Assembly: GCA_964470555.1 (NCBI GenBank)
Contig: CAYYDG010000038.1
Span: 1-64,000 of the forward strand
Length of the DNA: 64,000 nt
Source: RBC074 sp964470555
GTDB lineage: Bacteria > Acidobacteriota > Blastocatellia > RBC074
Direction of reading: 5' to 3'
The translations under genes and the position numbers were made by a program. Positions 10,379 to 19,543 of this stretch are shown one piece after another. Below the pieces are notes generated by a model. That model made no database searches, had not been told where the DNA came from, and was given only the letters and a program-made list of their open reading frames with translations. How positions within the stretch are numbered: the stretch's first letter is position 1; every line of letters begins with the position of its first letter.

Positions 10379-12328
10379 TTACGGCAACGCAAACGCCACC
10401 ACCGAATCGCCGCGTTTGGTGCCGAGCTTGCCGTGTCCTCCGGCGCAAATCACCACGAACTGTTTGCCATTGACCGCATACGTCATCGGTGCGGCTTGCG
10501 CGCTGGCCGGAAGCTGACCTTCCCAAATGACCTTGCCGGTTTCAGCGTCAAACGCACGCAATTTGTCGTCCATTCCGGCGGCGATGAACACCAATCCGCC
10601 CGCCGTCACCATCGAACCGCCCAAATTGATCGAACCATATTCAGCAGCTTTGTTGCCGATCAAAGCCAATTGCGGAATGCGCCCAAGCGGCACGTCCCAA
10701 CGAACTTCGCCCGAAGCCAAATCCACCGCCGTCAATTTTCCCCACGGCGGCGCGATGCATGGTGTGCCGGTCGGCGACATCAACGGTTCGCGGTACATCG
10801 CGTAAGGCGTGCCGGTTTGCCGCCCGAATTCGCCTTTGACGCGATTGGTCGCGCCGGTTTCGCGCATCTTGTTGTATTCGTCGCGCGGAATCAGCTTCAC
10901 TTCAAACGGCAAAACATTCGTGTTGACGAACAGCAGATTGCGCGTCGGGTCGTAGGACATGCCGCTCCAATTCATGCCGCCGACGTTGCCGGGAATCGCC
11001 AGCGTGCCTTTCAAACTCGGCGGAGTGTAAATGCCTTCGTTGCGCAAACTGGCGATTTTTTCGCGGCAGTAATCACGGTCTTTGTCATTCAATCCCCAGG
11101 CGTCTTCGGGTTTCAGTTGATGCGGAACCAACGGGCGCGGCAATGTGGGAAACGGCTGCGTTGCCGAACTCTGTTCGCCGGGCACGTCGCTTTGCGGCAC
11201 CGGACGTTCTTCAATCGGAAACACGGGCTTGCCGTCGCGGCGATCCAGCACAAACAGCATTCCCATCTTCGTGCCGATGACGACGGCGGGAATGTCTTTG
11301 CCTCCGCGTTTCAGATTGACGAGCATCGGTTGCGAAGCGACGTCGTAATCCCACAAATCGTGATGCACGACCTGGAAATGCCAGACCACTTTGCCGGTCG
11401 AAGCCTTGATCGCCACGACCGAGTTTGCATAGCGGTTGTCGCCTTTGCGTTCGCCGCCGTAAAAATCCGGGCTGGGGCTGCTGGTCGGAATAAAGACCAG
11501 ATCACGTCCGGCATCGGCGGAAATGATTGACCAGGCATTGGCTGCACCGGTTTTCACAGCGCTGTCGCCCGCCCAGGTTTTGCGCGCCGGGTCTTTTTCA
11601 GTTTGCGGAATCGGATCGAAGCTCCAGCGCAGTTTGCCGGTGACGGCATCGAAAGCACGCACCACGCCACGCTCTAATTCCACACCGCGATTATCGCCAA
11701 TCGCCGAACCGACTACGACCAGATCGCCAATAACCGCGGGTGGTGAAGTTACTTGATAATTGCTGCGTTCGACCAGTCGCACATCACGCGACAAATCTAC
11801 CTGACCATTTTCGCCGAAGTCGGCAATCGCCTTGCCTGTAGCGGCGTCAAGCGCAATCAGCCGCGCGTCCAGCGTGGCAACGAAAATGCGTCGCGCGGCT
11901 TTTTTCTTGTCCGTCGCCGCAGGCCACGCCGATACGCCGCGCGAAGTCATTTCAGAATAACGACGATCCAGCGCAATTTGCGGATCGAATGTCCACTTCT
12001 CTTTCCCGCTTGCTGGGTCGAGCGCGATCACACGGCTGTAGGGCGTGGTCAGATAGAGCAAGCCATCCACCAGAATCGGTGTGGATTCAAACGCCGCGTT
12101 GCGTTTGCCCGCCGCGTTCACCTCTTCCGCGCCGGTGTGATATGTCCAGGCGACTTTGAGCTGGCCGACGTTGCCGCGATGAATTTGCGTCAGCGGCGAA
12201 AACCGCGCGCCTCCCGCATCTCGCCCATAAGCAGGCCAGTCCGCCACCGATTTTTGTTTCTGCGCATCGGCTGTGCTCAACGCACCAAAGACAATCAGCA
12301 ACGACAAAAAAATCATTGTGCGACGCAT
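10379..12328 (-). CDS. Secreted PQQ-dependent dehydrogenase (quinoprotein, eight-bladed propeller)
   Basis: A 649-residue periplasmic enzyme of the soluble PQQ glucose/alcohol dehydrogenase-like family. The signal peptide is hydrophobic and ends at about residue 22 (ALSTADA). Propeller-blade repeats are visible: DWPAYGRDAGGARFSPLTQI, LKVAWTYHTGAE, RVIALDPASGKEKWTFDP, VRAFDAVTGKLRWSFDP, VVAIKASTGKVVWHFQVVHHDLWDYD, LTAVDLASGEVRWDVPLG and LRAFDAETGKVIWEGQLP. The HHDLWDYD and NTNVLPFE stretches are typical of this group. GGAGGAA stands upstream; the second ATG of the ATG-ATG pair (12328) is better spaced than the first (12331). It passes electrons from a sugar or alcohol to the respiratory chain; substrate unknown. 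Confidence 0.9.
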   Translation of the reverse strand: MRRTMIFLSLLIVFGALSTADAQKQKSVADWPAYGRDAGGARFSPLTQIHRGNVGQLKVAWTYHTGAEEVNAAGKRNAAFESTPILVDGLLYLTTPYSRVIALDPASGKEKWTFDPQIALDRRYSEMTSRGVSAWPAATDKKKAARRIFVATLDARLIALDAATGKAIADFGENGQVDLSRDVRLVERSNYQVTSPPAVIGDLVVVGSAIGDNRGVELERGVVRAFDAVTGKLRWSFDPIPQTEKDPARKTWAGDSAVKTGAANAWSIISADAGRDLVFIPTSSPSPDFYGGERKGDNRYANSVVAIKASTGKVVWHFQVVHHDLWDYDVASQPMLVNLKRGGKDIPAVVIGTKMGMLFVLDRRDGKPVFPIEERPVPQSDVPGEQSSATQPFPTLPRPLVPHQLKPEDAWGLNDKDRDYCREKIASLRNEGIYTPPSLKGTLAIPGNVGGMNWSGMSYDPTRNLLFVNTNVLPFEVKLIPRDEYNKMRETGATNRVKGEFGRQTGTPYAMYREPLMSPTGTPCIAPPWGKLTAVDLASGEVRWDVPLGRIPQLALIGNKAAEYGSINLGGSMVTAGGLVFIAAGMDDKLRAFDAETGKVIWEGQLPASAQAAPMTYAVNGKQFVVICAGGHGKLGTKRGDSVVAFALP

Positions 12329-12439
12329 CATTTCCTCCCAATTCTGTTTTGTGTATTGTCTGCACGACCAGATGTTATCAAGTCTGATTTCGATACGTAT
12401 AATCAGCGTTCAATTGTTCAACGCAATTTTCCGATCTGT

Positions 12440-13522
12440 ATGGCTGAAAAGTTGAAGGATTTATTTTTTACGCGCAAGACCTTGACGCAACTCGCCGACT
12501 CGATTGCACAAGCGCATGCCGTTTTTGATCGCAAACGATTTCTCGCGCAGGTGTTCGACGACGATTGGGAAGCCAAAGAATTGAAAGCTCGCATGCGGCA
12601 CGCGGCGATTTGCCTGGGTCACACGCTGCCGAAATCTTATGCAAAAGCATTGGCCATTCTGAAACAGGTCGCGCCGCAGAGTCGTGGCTTCGACGGCATG
12701 ATCTTTCCCGAATTCGTCGAAGTGCATGGGTTGAACGATTGGGAACGGTCACTGCCAGCGTTGGAGTTTTTCACGCGCTTTGGCAGTTCGGAATTCGCCG
12801 TGCGTCCGTTTTTGCATCAAGACCCGGAACGTGCAATGGCGTTTGTGTCGAAGTGGGCAGAAAGTTCTGACCATCATGTGCGCCGTTTGGCTAGCGAAGG
12901 TTGTCGTCCGCGATTGCCATGGGCAATGGCGCTGCCGAAATTCAAAGCCGATCCTTCGCCGATTTTGCCCGTGCTGGAAAAACTGAAAGACGACGAATCG
13001 GAATACGTTCGCAAAAGCGTAGCCAACAATCTGAATGACATTTCCAAAGATCATCCCGAACCCATGATCGAACTCTGCGAACGCTGGTTTGGAACTTCGC
13101 CGCGCACCGATTGGATCGTCAAACACGCATGCCGGGGATTGTTGAAAGCTCGTCACGAACGCGCCTTGCGGCTGTTTGGATTTGCCGACAACGCGCAAAT
13201 CGAAATCAGCAAACTCAAGCTGAATCCCAAACGGCTGGCCATCGGCGATAATCTGACTTTTGCTTTCAAGCTCCACGTCGGCGGAACTGGCGAACGCAAA
13301 TTGCGATTGGAATACACCATTGATTTCGTCAAAGCCAACGGCAAAACCTCAAAGAAGGTTTTTCAGATTTCAGAAAAAAATTACAGCGCAGGCGTTTATC
13401 CGATGCAAAAGAAACATGCGACGGCTGATCTGACAACGCGCAAACATCATCCGGGCGCGCATCGGTTGGCGATTGTCGTCAACGGCAGAGAACTGGCGGC
13501 ATCCACATTCGATCTGCAATAA
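12440..13522 (+). CDS. DNA alkylation repair glycosylase with C-terminal Ig-like domain (AlkC-like)
   Basis: A 360-residue protein. Residues 1-235 are helical HEAT-like repeats of the AlkC/AlkD superfamily (for example PRLPWAMALPKFKADPSPILPVLEKLKDDESEYVRKSVANNLNDISKDHP read in segments, and TDWIVKHACRGLLK). Residues about 250-360 are a beta-rich domain (LNPKRLAIGDNLTFAFKLHV to ELAASTFDLQ) as in AlkC-alpha proteins, which remove positively charged alkylated bases such as 3-methyladenine without flipping them. The ATG at 12440 starts MAEKLKDLFFT, the usual AlkC beginning; an upstream in-frame extension overlaps the opposite gene and is not coding. Single-gene unit. Confidence 0.85.
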   Translation: MAEKLKDLFFTRKTLTQLADSIAQAHAVFDRKRFLAQVFDDDWEAKELKARMRHAAICLGHTLPKSYAKALAILKQVAPQSRGFDGMIFPEFVEVHGLNDWERSLPALEFFTRFGSSEFAVRPFLHQDPERAMAFVSKWAESSDHHVRRLASEGCRPRLPWAMALPKFKADPSPILPVLEKLKDDESEYVRKSVANNLNDISKDHPEPMIELCERWFGTSPRTDWIVKHACRGLLKARHERALRLFGFADNAQIEISKLKLNPKRLAIGDNLTFAFKLHVGGTGERKLRLEYTIDFVKANGKTSKKVFQISEKNYSAGVYPMQKKHATADLTTRKHHPGAHRLAIVVNGRELAASTFDLQ

Positions 13523-13561
13523 CCTGATCTGATCGAAGCAATACTTTCCCGGCTTGTGAAT

Positions 13562-14317
13562 ATGAAACCGATCAACATCCCCCAGGAGAACGCAACTGAA
13601 ATTCACCGCATCACCGATCATTCCGAATCGGCGTTGATGTCACTGCGAACCATCGGTGGACTTGAAGTCGTGTCGGTTTTGGCGTCGGTATTTCTGACGA
13701 CCTGGGTGATGATTCCTTTGCAACCCGAACCGCGTTGGTTGATCGCCGCGCCGGGATTGTTCGCCGTTGGCTTGATTGTGAACTCGCAACGAGCGCGCGG
13801 CGAACGACTTCATGACCTCGGTCTCACGGGACGCAATTTTGGCAAGGCGTTACGATTGATTGCGCTGCCTACGTTGGCTGCCGCCGCGGTGATTGTGACG
13901 CTGGGATACATCACAAATTCATTTCATCGAACTTCGCATTTCTGGACGAATATGTTGTTTCTGCCGGTTTGGGCCATCACGCAGCAATACGTGCTTCAGG
14001 CGTTCATTTACCGGCGAATCCGCGGGTTGCTGGTTGCGGAATCGGCTCCGCTTAACGAACAGCGGCGGCAGGTGCGTTGGGCAATCTTGGCGACGGCGGT
14101 TCTGTTTTCGCTGGCGCATTTGCCCAACCTGATGTTGATGGTGTTGACTCTGATCGGCGGATTGATCTGGTCGTGGGTTTACGAACGCGCGCCCAATTTG
14201 CTGGCGCTCGGTTTATCGCACGCGACGCTCAGTTTTCTGCTCATGACTTCGGCTCCAGACTGGCTGTTGCCAAGCCTGAGCGTGGGATACAAACACTTTC
14301 TTTACCAGAAATTCTGA
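13562..14317 (+). CDS. CPBP-family intramembrane protein with altered catalytic motif
   Basis: A 251-residue protein with about seven hydrophobic segments. The C-terminal half matches the CPBP (CAAX protease/bacteriocin-processing) fold: WAITQQYVLQAFIYRRI stands where the family has EExxxR, LFSLAHLPN supplies the FxxxH-like motif, and LGLSHATLSFL the last His motif. Both glutamates of motif 1 are replaced by glutamines, so protease activity is doubtful. A GTG at 13556 is an alternative start. The next gene begins 7 bp after its stop, suggesting an operon with the SpoIIM-like protein. Confidence 0.75.
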   Translation: MKPINIPQENATEIHRITDHSESALMSLRTIGGLEVVSVLASVFLTTWVMIPLQPEPRWLIAAPGLFAVGLIVNSQRARGERLHDLGLTGRNFGKALRLIALPTLAAAAVIVTLGYITNSFHRTSHFWTNMLFLPVWAITQQYVLQAFIYRRIRGLLVAESAPLNEQRRQVRWAILATAVLFSLAHLPNLMLMVLTLIGGLIWSWVYERAPNLLALGLSHATLSFLLMTSAPDWLLPSLSVGYKHFLYQKF

Positions 14318-14324
14318 GGCGTTT

Positions 14325-15287
14325 ATGGCCGAAAACTTCATCGAACGACGCAAGGCAAACTGGAAACGGCTGGAAGAATTGACCAACCAGGTGCGAAGCC
14401 TGCGCGGTTTGCGCAGTCTGAAGCGCGATGAAGTCCGCGAACTGGGGCGCATTTATCGCCGGACGGCTTCTGATCTGGCGATTGCTCGCGTCGAATCGCG
14501 CGACCAGCGGCTGGTCAGTTACCTGAACAATCTGGTGATTCAGTCCCACGGAATGATTTATCGCTCGGAATCAAGAGGCGTGCGTTCGATCTTCGATTTT
14601 TACTGGCACGAATTCCCCGCCATTTTTCGCCAAACGTTTCGTTATTCGCTGGCGGCACTTCTGATTTTTCTGGCCATCGGAGTCTGTTCGTTCATCGCCA
14701 CCTGGCGCAACGACGATTTTGCCGACTTCGCCTCGGTGTCGCCGGGATTGATGCAGGCCGTCAAAAACCATCAACCCTGGTGGCAACGTTTGAACGACGA
14801 AGCTCCGGTCGGAGCCGCCGGGATCATGGCCAACAACATCGGCGTCAGCGTGAAAGTCTTCGCGTTCAGCATTGTGCCGATCATCGGAACCGTCGGAACC
14901 TTGATGCCGTCGGCGCTGCAACTCGGCGCGCTGCAAGCCTTGCTGATCAAATACTGGGCTTCGGGAGCCGTCTGGAATTTCATTTTCGGCCACGCCGTGC
15001 TGGAATTCACCGCTATTTTCATTGCGGGCGGCGCGGGTTTGATGATCGGGATGTCGCTGATCGCTCCGGGCGAACGCACACGCAAGGAAGCATTGATCGA
15101 ACGCGGCGCATTGGCCATTCGATTGCTGGTCGGTTGCATTCCCTTGCTGATCGCCGCCGGGCTGATCGAAGGATTCATTTCGCCGCTTCCGTTACAAACC
15201 CGCTACAAAATCGCTGTTTCAATAGCAACGGCGGTAATGTTGGCGGCTTATTTGCTGAAACCGGTCAGAGTCGCGCGCCAGGAATGA
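14325..15287 (+). CDS. Stage II sporulation protein M (SpoIIM)-family membrane protein
   Basis: A 320-residue integral membrane protein. A charged N-terminus (MAENFIERRKANWKRLEELT) leads into the family core: RLVSYLNNLV, HEFPAIFRQTFRY, then about five transmembrane segments with GIMANNIGVSVKVFAFSI and FGHAVLEFTAIFIAGGAGLMIG, the hallmark motifs. In Bacillus SpoIIM drives engulfment, but the family is widespread in non-spore formers, usually beside RDD or MoxR/vWA genes; its role there is unsettled. Here it follows the CPBP-like gene closely. Confidence 0.85.
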   Translation: MAENFIERRKANWKRLEELTNQVRSLRGLRSLKRDEVRELGRIYRRTASDLAIARVESRDQRLVSYLNNLVIQSHGMIYRSESRGVRSIFDFYWHEFPAIFRQTFRYSLAALLIFLAIGVCSFIATWRNDDFADFASVSPGLMQAVKNHQPWWQRLNDEAPVGAAGIMANNIGVSVKVFAFSIVPIIGTVGTLMPSALQLGALQALLIKYWASGAVWNFIFGHAVLEFTAIFIAGGAGLMIGMSLIAPGERTRKEALIERGALAIRLLVGCIPLLIAAGLIEGFISPLPLQTRYKIAVSIATAVMLAAYLLKPVRVARQE

Positions 15288-15348
15288 CTCGCTGTGCTAT
15301 CATCCGGCGTCAATTTTTGAAAGAACATATTCAGGAGAGGATTTGAGC

Positions 15349-15630
15349 ATGATTGAACGTGATTACGATGTCCCGCAGACTTATCTGACCATTTTGACCA
15401 AAAACGATATTTTTTCCTTTCTCGGATTGGTTCGTGCGCAGATGGTGGATTCGGACGGTCTGACCAAACCGATGACCGCCGTGATCAAACACGATCCGCG
15501 CGAAGGCCAGCCGATATTGAAGCAATTCCCTTCAGGCGGCGAAGCTCGCCGCAGTTACGAAGAAGCCATCAACACCAGTCTGGAACGCGGTTGGAGCATT
15601 GTTTACCGCGGATTGCCGTTGGAAGGTTGA
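15349..15630 (+). CDS. Small conserved-looking protein, unknown
   Basis: A 93-residue soluble protein (MIERDYDVPQTYLTILTKND onward) ending in GWSIVYRGLPLEG. An AGGAGAGG sits eight bases before the ATG at 15349, so this start is preferred to a TTG two codons earlier. No domain recognised. It is followed by a strong hairpin terminator. Confidence 0.7.
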   Translation: MIERDYDVPQTYLTILTKNDIFSFLGLVRAQMVDSDGLTKPMTAVIKHDPREGQPILKQFPSGGEARRSYEEAINTSLERGWSIVYRGLPLEG

Positions 15631-15653
15631 TGATTTGTCCGGTACTGGCAAAA

Positions 15654-15687
15654 CAAAGGGCGGGAAATCCCGCCCTTTGTTGCTTTT
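15654..15687. terminator. Intrinsic terminator, 12-bp perfect stem
   Basis: Arms at 15654-15665 (CAAAGGGCGGGA) and 15668-15679 (TCCCGCCCTTTG) form a perfect 12-bp GC-rich stem followed by TTGCTTTT. It lies between two convergent genes (stops at 15630 and 15721) and could serve both strands. Confidence 0.85.
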
Positions 15688-15720
15688 CGATTTTGCTGTT
15701 TTCGATTTTGTTATTTCGGT

Positions 15721-16338
15721 TCATTCCGCCAGAGCCTGACGATGATCCAGCGCGTTGCTGACGATTCGCGCAGCCGTTTCGCTGATGTGCGTGCGCCAGA
15801 CCTTTCGATCTTCTTCCTGGGCGCCGCTGAGCAATAACAATCGTTTCAGAATTTCAGTCGTCACCGCCACCAAAAACGCGCCTTGCCCGGCTTGCTGTCG
15901 CAGATGTTCGTTGTCTCGTCGCGCGCGGTCGCGTTCGTCTTCCTGTTCAAAGCGCGGAATTTCCTGATCGAGCAACTCAAAAGCCACGACCGCCAGTTTC
16001 TGGTTGCGATTGTCGGCAAAGCGAACCAGTCGGTTGCGAATTTCTTCGGTCAACGGAACTTCGATCAATGGCGAAGCCAGCGTGATCGCCTGTGCGTGAC
16101 GGTTGCGAAGCACTCGCGCCGCAATGAGCAGAACCAGCGTCCAATACCCGACGAACATTCCGCCAACCACCGCCAGATCGGTCATGGTCCATTTTTCCTT
16201 GCCGCTCAGGTAAAAATACGCCACTGGAATCACGGTCGGCACGGCGACCAGCAAAAAGCGATACCAACTCCAGTTTGATCTGCGCGAAGAAGAATTGTCG
16301 GTTGATTGATTTTCAGAAGGATTGTCGTAATCGTTCAT
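15721..16338 (-). CDS. Two-helix membrane protein with cytosolic helical domain, unknown
   Basis: A 205-residue protein: polar N-terminus rich in Asn/Ser, two transmembrane segments (about residues 28-45 and 55-78), then a soluble helical region with PLTEEIRNRLVRFADNRN and a charged stretch FEQEDERDRARRDNEHLRQQ likely to be coiled-coil. AGGGAGA lies upstream of the ATG at 16338. Not recognised. Confidence 0.7.
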   Translation of the reverse strand: MNDYDNPSENQSTDNSSSRRSNWSWYRFLLVAVPTVIPVAYFYLSGKEKWTMTDLAVVGGMFVGYWTLVLLIAARVLRNRHAQAITLASPLIEVPLTEEIRNRLVRFADNRNQKLAVVAFELLDQEIPRFEQEDERDRARRDNEHLRQQAGQGAFLVAVTTEILKRLLLLSGAQEEDRKVWRTHISETAARIVSNALDHRQALAE

Positions 16339-16458
16339 GTCACTGTCTCCCTGGCAACGAGCCACTAAAAACCAGCGGCATTATAGCCCAATCCTTGCAG
16401 CCGCAAAGCCCATGCGCCATCATCTTCCCAAAAATCATCGTAAAAGGAGTGTTCAGTT

Positions 16459-17547
16459 ATGGCGCGGCAAAATCAACCTCTTCAGGTCGGCATCAATTAT
16501 CCGTGGATTGATTACGGCTGGGATTTCGGCAATCCGCCTCAAGCCTGGGTCGCCTGGCAAAATCTGGCTGCGTGGCGCGAAGCCAAACGCCGTCGCATTG
16601 TCGAAGACTTCACGCGATTTGCCGAACAAGGGTTGTTTGCCGTGCGCTGGTTCATTTTGCCCGACGGAACCAATTACGGAACAGGCGTCGAATCGCCCGA
16701 CAACAACGACGGGCAATGGCATTTCGATCCGTTGCCGCGCCACCATCCGTTTCACCAACAGCTTTGCGACGATTTCGAATTTGTTTTGGAAACCTGCGCC
16801 AAACTCGGACTGCAATTCCTGCCTTCGCTGATTGATTTTCACTGGTGCAATCACGGCTCCATTGCCGATTACAAATCCGGCATCGTCAAAGGCGGACGCG
16901 CCGACATCATCAACGATCCGGCCAAACGCGAAGCTTTTTTCGACAGCGTGCTGGAACCGTTGCTGGAAATTTCGCTGCGGTATCCGCAAACGATTTACGC
17001 CTGGGAATTGATCAACGAACCCGAATGGGTGACGACCGAAAAACCGCTGGAACATCATCGCCCGGAGGAAAACAAAACCATTCCGCTGGACAAGATGCTG
17101 GGCTTTTTGCGACGCGGCATCGGTCGCATCAATCATAAGAAAACATCAGATGGTCGCCAGGCGTTTCGTTCGACGATTGGTTTCGCCCATCACGACACCT
17201 TGTTCGACTGGAATTCTGCAGGCCTCGGCGCGACGTTGCACCAGTTTCACTTTTACGCGCAGAAGGACGGCAAACTGCCGCCGAATGTGTTTTCCGAAGA
17301 ATATCCCTGCTTCATTGGTGAATTTGCCACGGCGGTACAAAAAGACTGGGCGGATTTGAAAAAGCGCAAGCTGGATCAATCGGTTCGCAACCGGCTGGAT
17401 TTGATCGAAGAGCGAAAATATCCGTCGGCATTCCTGTGGTCGGCTCAGGCGATGGACGTGGCGACGAAATGGACGCCGGATGAGGTGCGCGAAACTATTG
17501 CCTACATCCGCACTTCGCGCGGCGTGACCGGCGACGATGTGACATAG
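16459..17547 (+). CDS. Clan GH-A (GH5-like) glycoside hydrolase, cytosolic
   Basis: A 362-residue TIM-barrel glycosidase. WELINEPEW (about residue 190) supplies the Asn-Glu acid/base pair of clan GH-A, and CFIGEFATA (about residue 285) the nucleophile glutamate; VGINYPWIDYGWDFG at the start and FLPSLIDFHW fit the barrel. No signal peptide is visible, so it probably works on imported oligosaccharides, or is exported by a route not seen here. The nearest family is cellulase/mannanase-like; exact specificity cannot be told. AAAGGAG precedes the ATG by nine bases. Confidence 0.8.
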   Translation: MARQNQPLQVGINYPWIDYGWDFGNPPQAWVAWQNLAAWREAKRRRIVEDFTRFAEQGLFAVRWFILPDGTNYGTGVESPDNNDGQWHFDPLPRHHPFHQQLCDDFEFVLETCAKLGLQFLPSLIDFHWCNHGSIADYKSGIVKGGRADIINDPAKREAFFDSVLEPLLEISLRYPQTIYAWELINEPEWVTTEKPLEHHRPEENKTIPLDKMLGFLRRGIGRINHKKTSDGRQAFRSTIGFAHHDTLFDWNSAGLGATLHQFHFYAQKDGKLPPNVFSEEYPCFIGEFATAVQKDWADLKKRKLDQSVRNRLDLIEERKYPSAFLWSAQAMDVATKWTPDEVRETIAYIRTSRGVTGDDVT

Positions 17548-17569
17548 ATGGCTAAAGCACTGACTACTA

Positions 17570-17682
17570 ACCCTCGTTTCCTGGGAATTGAGATATGCAA
17601 GGCTGTAAGTCTTTTGCCTGCAATGCGGGTAATTTCACTCAGCCTACTTAACTCTTTGAAATCAATGCCCAGAAATGAGGGT
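17570..17682. mobile_element. 113-bp fold-back (MITE-like) element
   Basis: Imperfect terminal inverted repeats: 17570-17591 (ACCCTCGTTTCCTGGGAATTGA without its last two bases matches the reverse complement of the other end) and 17662-17682 (TCAATGCCCAGAAATGAGGGT). They match at about 18 of 21 positions. The element is flanked by ACTA on both sides (17566-17569 and 17683-17686), a possible 4-bp target duplication. No ORF inside. It sits at the left edge of the AT-rich island. Confidence 0.5.
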
Positions 17683-17787
17683 ACTAAAGAAACAAAACCG
17701 ACTTAAAATCTAATGAAAGGGTCCCAAGCTAGAAGTGTTAAGTGTTTACAAAAATGTGACCGCCTCAACTCTCTCGCTAAAATGTTG

Positions 17788-19335
17788 TTATTCTTTTTTT
17801 CTATACTTCTCAATGAATAGCTTAGTTTTAGCTATTGCCTGCAGAGAGATATTATTGGACTCTAGGTAAATCATCAAGATGTGCTTAGGGGATTGCTTAT
17901 CATATTCCATTCTTTTAATCGGCGCCAAAGCTTCCCAAAGCCATTCACTTGTATTATCCATATGCGAGCGATCTTGGGCCAGAAAGGCAATAGTGTCAGA
18001 TAAAATATTTGAATACTGAGAGTTCGTTTTTGGAGTTATTTGAAGTAGGAATCCCATTAAGGCAGCTTTTTGATGAAAGTAATCTATCTCTGAAATTGCT
18101 CCTTCCTTTTTCCAAGAGCTTAAAACGTGATAATACTCTGAGAGGTTGCTTTCCCATGTTTTTTGTTCTTTTTCAGATGTAGAACGTTTGGTGCGGCCTT
18201 CGTAATTTAGTTTTTGAATTCCTTTGAATAGAAGTTGCCCGGTAGGACTTTCCCAATAAAATTGTATTTTCATCCCACCATCCAGACCTTTTGGCGCTAT
18301 CTCTTTTATTTCAATTGGCAATACCTTTGAACTGTCACCATAGATACTTACTAAGGTCCCGTTAAAAAGATCGGCCTCTTTTTGAATTAACTTAGCGATC
18401 TTTGACTTGTCCTTATAATCGTTACACCAATTTTTAGACATATTGCTGACAAGAAATACTCGATAACTTTCAAGTAAACCATCTGGTGATAGCTCCTTGT
18501 CTTTACAATAAGTCGCTAGTTTTTTTACTTCTTCACCAAGAGAACGCAAAGCCCAGTGAAGCGATCTGGCATCGCTGGAAAGCTCGCTCATTTTCTTGCT
18601 TAACACACCCACAACAATCAACAAGTCGGTTTGCGGTATTTTCAACGAGGCAATGACCCGCATCGCAGGTGCAAGTTCCACCGGCGAGTTAATACCTAAT
18701 ATCGCTTGCTCAATTAAAAAGATATGTTCTCGCTGTTTAATTTCTTGTTCAGTAAAAGTTTGATTGATCACGCTTGAGAGCAAGTCATAGTATGCTGATA
18801 CGTCGTAAATCAATGGTTCTTCACAAGAAAGCGATTTCAACCCAGGATAAGAAACTTTTTTGAAATAATCTCTTGCCTTTTTTTTATCGAGACCAATCAA
18901 CTTGTTTACAGTACGGCATTGTATTGAAAGTCTGTCTAAATTTAAGCTATATGCGTGATCCAATTGACCGCTCGAAGTATCAGTATCTTGATATGAATCT
19001 ACACGCTTTACGGGATATTTTGTTGAATAAGCGAGGTCAAATAACTCTTCCAGGATTTCAATTTTTCTATTTTTATCATCTAGCGTTCCAGACTCTATCA
19101 ATTCAAATAACACATAAGAAAGAATTTCGGGTTGAGTTCCTCTGACTTCGCCTAACATCTGCTCAAATGCCTCTGCTTTTTCTTTCTTTAGCTTCGATTT
19201 TGCATCTACCGCCAATTTATCATCATTATTTTTTGAATCACTTTTACGCTCCTGCAAACTTATCGAAAACGATGACACAAACACAATCAATATTACGACT
19301 AAAACAGAGCAAAGCAAGTTCAACGATTTTCTCAT
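17788..19335 (-). CDS. Secreted or membrane-anchored helical protein, unknown (AT-rich island)
   Basis: A 515-residue protein with an N-terminal signal or anchor (MRKSLNLLCSVLVVILIVFV and following SSFSIS), then a Lys-rich segment and a long, mainly helical body (HEAT/TPR-like appearance but no repeat I could register) with several scattered cysteines. GGGAG lies about ten bases before the ATG at 19335. Base composition is far more AT-rich than the flanking genes. It is the last of three minus-strand genes after the Cys-rich peptide and the thioredoxin-like gene. Not recognised; an exported partner of the small peptide is possible. Confidence 0.7.
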   Translation of the reverse strand: MRKSLNLLCSVLVVILIVFVSSFSISLQERKSDSKNNDDKLAVDAKSKLKKEKAEAFEQMLGEVRGTQPEILSYVLFELIESGTLDDKNRKIEILEELFDLAYSTKYPVKRVDSYQDTDTSSGQLDHAYSLNLDRLSIQCRTVNKLIGLDKKKARDYFKKVSYPGLKSLSCEEPLIYDVSAYYDLLSSVINQTFTEQEIKQREHIFLIEQAILGINSPVELAPAMRVIASLKIPQTDLLIVVGVLSKKMSELSSDARSLHWALRSLGEEVKKLATYCKDKELSPDGLLESYRVFLVSNMSKNWCNDYKDKSKIAKLIQKEADLFNGTLVSIYGDSSKVLPIEIKEIAPKGLDGGMKIQFYWESPTGQLLFKGIQKLNYEGRTKRSTSEKEQKTWESNLSEYYHVLSSWKKEGAISEIDYFHQKAALMGFLLQITPKTNSQYSNILSDTIAFLAQDRSHMDNTSEWLWEALAPIKRMEYDKQSPKHILMIYLESNNISLQAIAKTKLFIEKYRKKE

Positions 19336-19408
19336 CTCTAATCTCCCAACCCGGACAAGCCGGAACCAAACAGGGTAATTCCTGAAAAGTTGGACGACTG
19401 GCAAATTG

Positions 19409-19441
19409 CGCTGAAGGCCGCTCCCAAAGTGGCCTTCAGCG
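19409..19441. terminator. Hairpin with 11-bp perfect stem, possible terminator
   Basis: Arms CGCTGAAGGCC (19409-19419) and GGCCTTCAGCG (19431-19441) with an 11-nt loop lie between the Cys-rich peptide stop (19544) and the downstream gene. The following T-run is poor on both strands, so it may attenuate rather than stop transcription. Confidence 0.45.
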
Positions 19442-19543
19442 ATTCGTCAAAAATATCTTGCCAGGAATTGCAACAATTTCATGACAAAGTATCTAAGGCT
19501 CTTACCAACCACATTTCAAAGCGAGGTATGGAACCTTTCCGCC

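Noticed and set aside
10322..11530. Plus-strand open frame of 402 codons opposite the PQQ dehydrogenase
   Set aside because: It is the antisense shadow of a clear propeller enzyme; Arg/His-rich translation, no ribosome site.
11753..12439. Upstream 229-codon extension of the AlkC-like gene
   Set aside because: It overlaps the signal peptide end of the opposite gene and reads as low-complexity Arg-rich sequence; the family start is the ATG at 12440.
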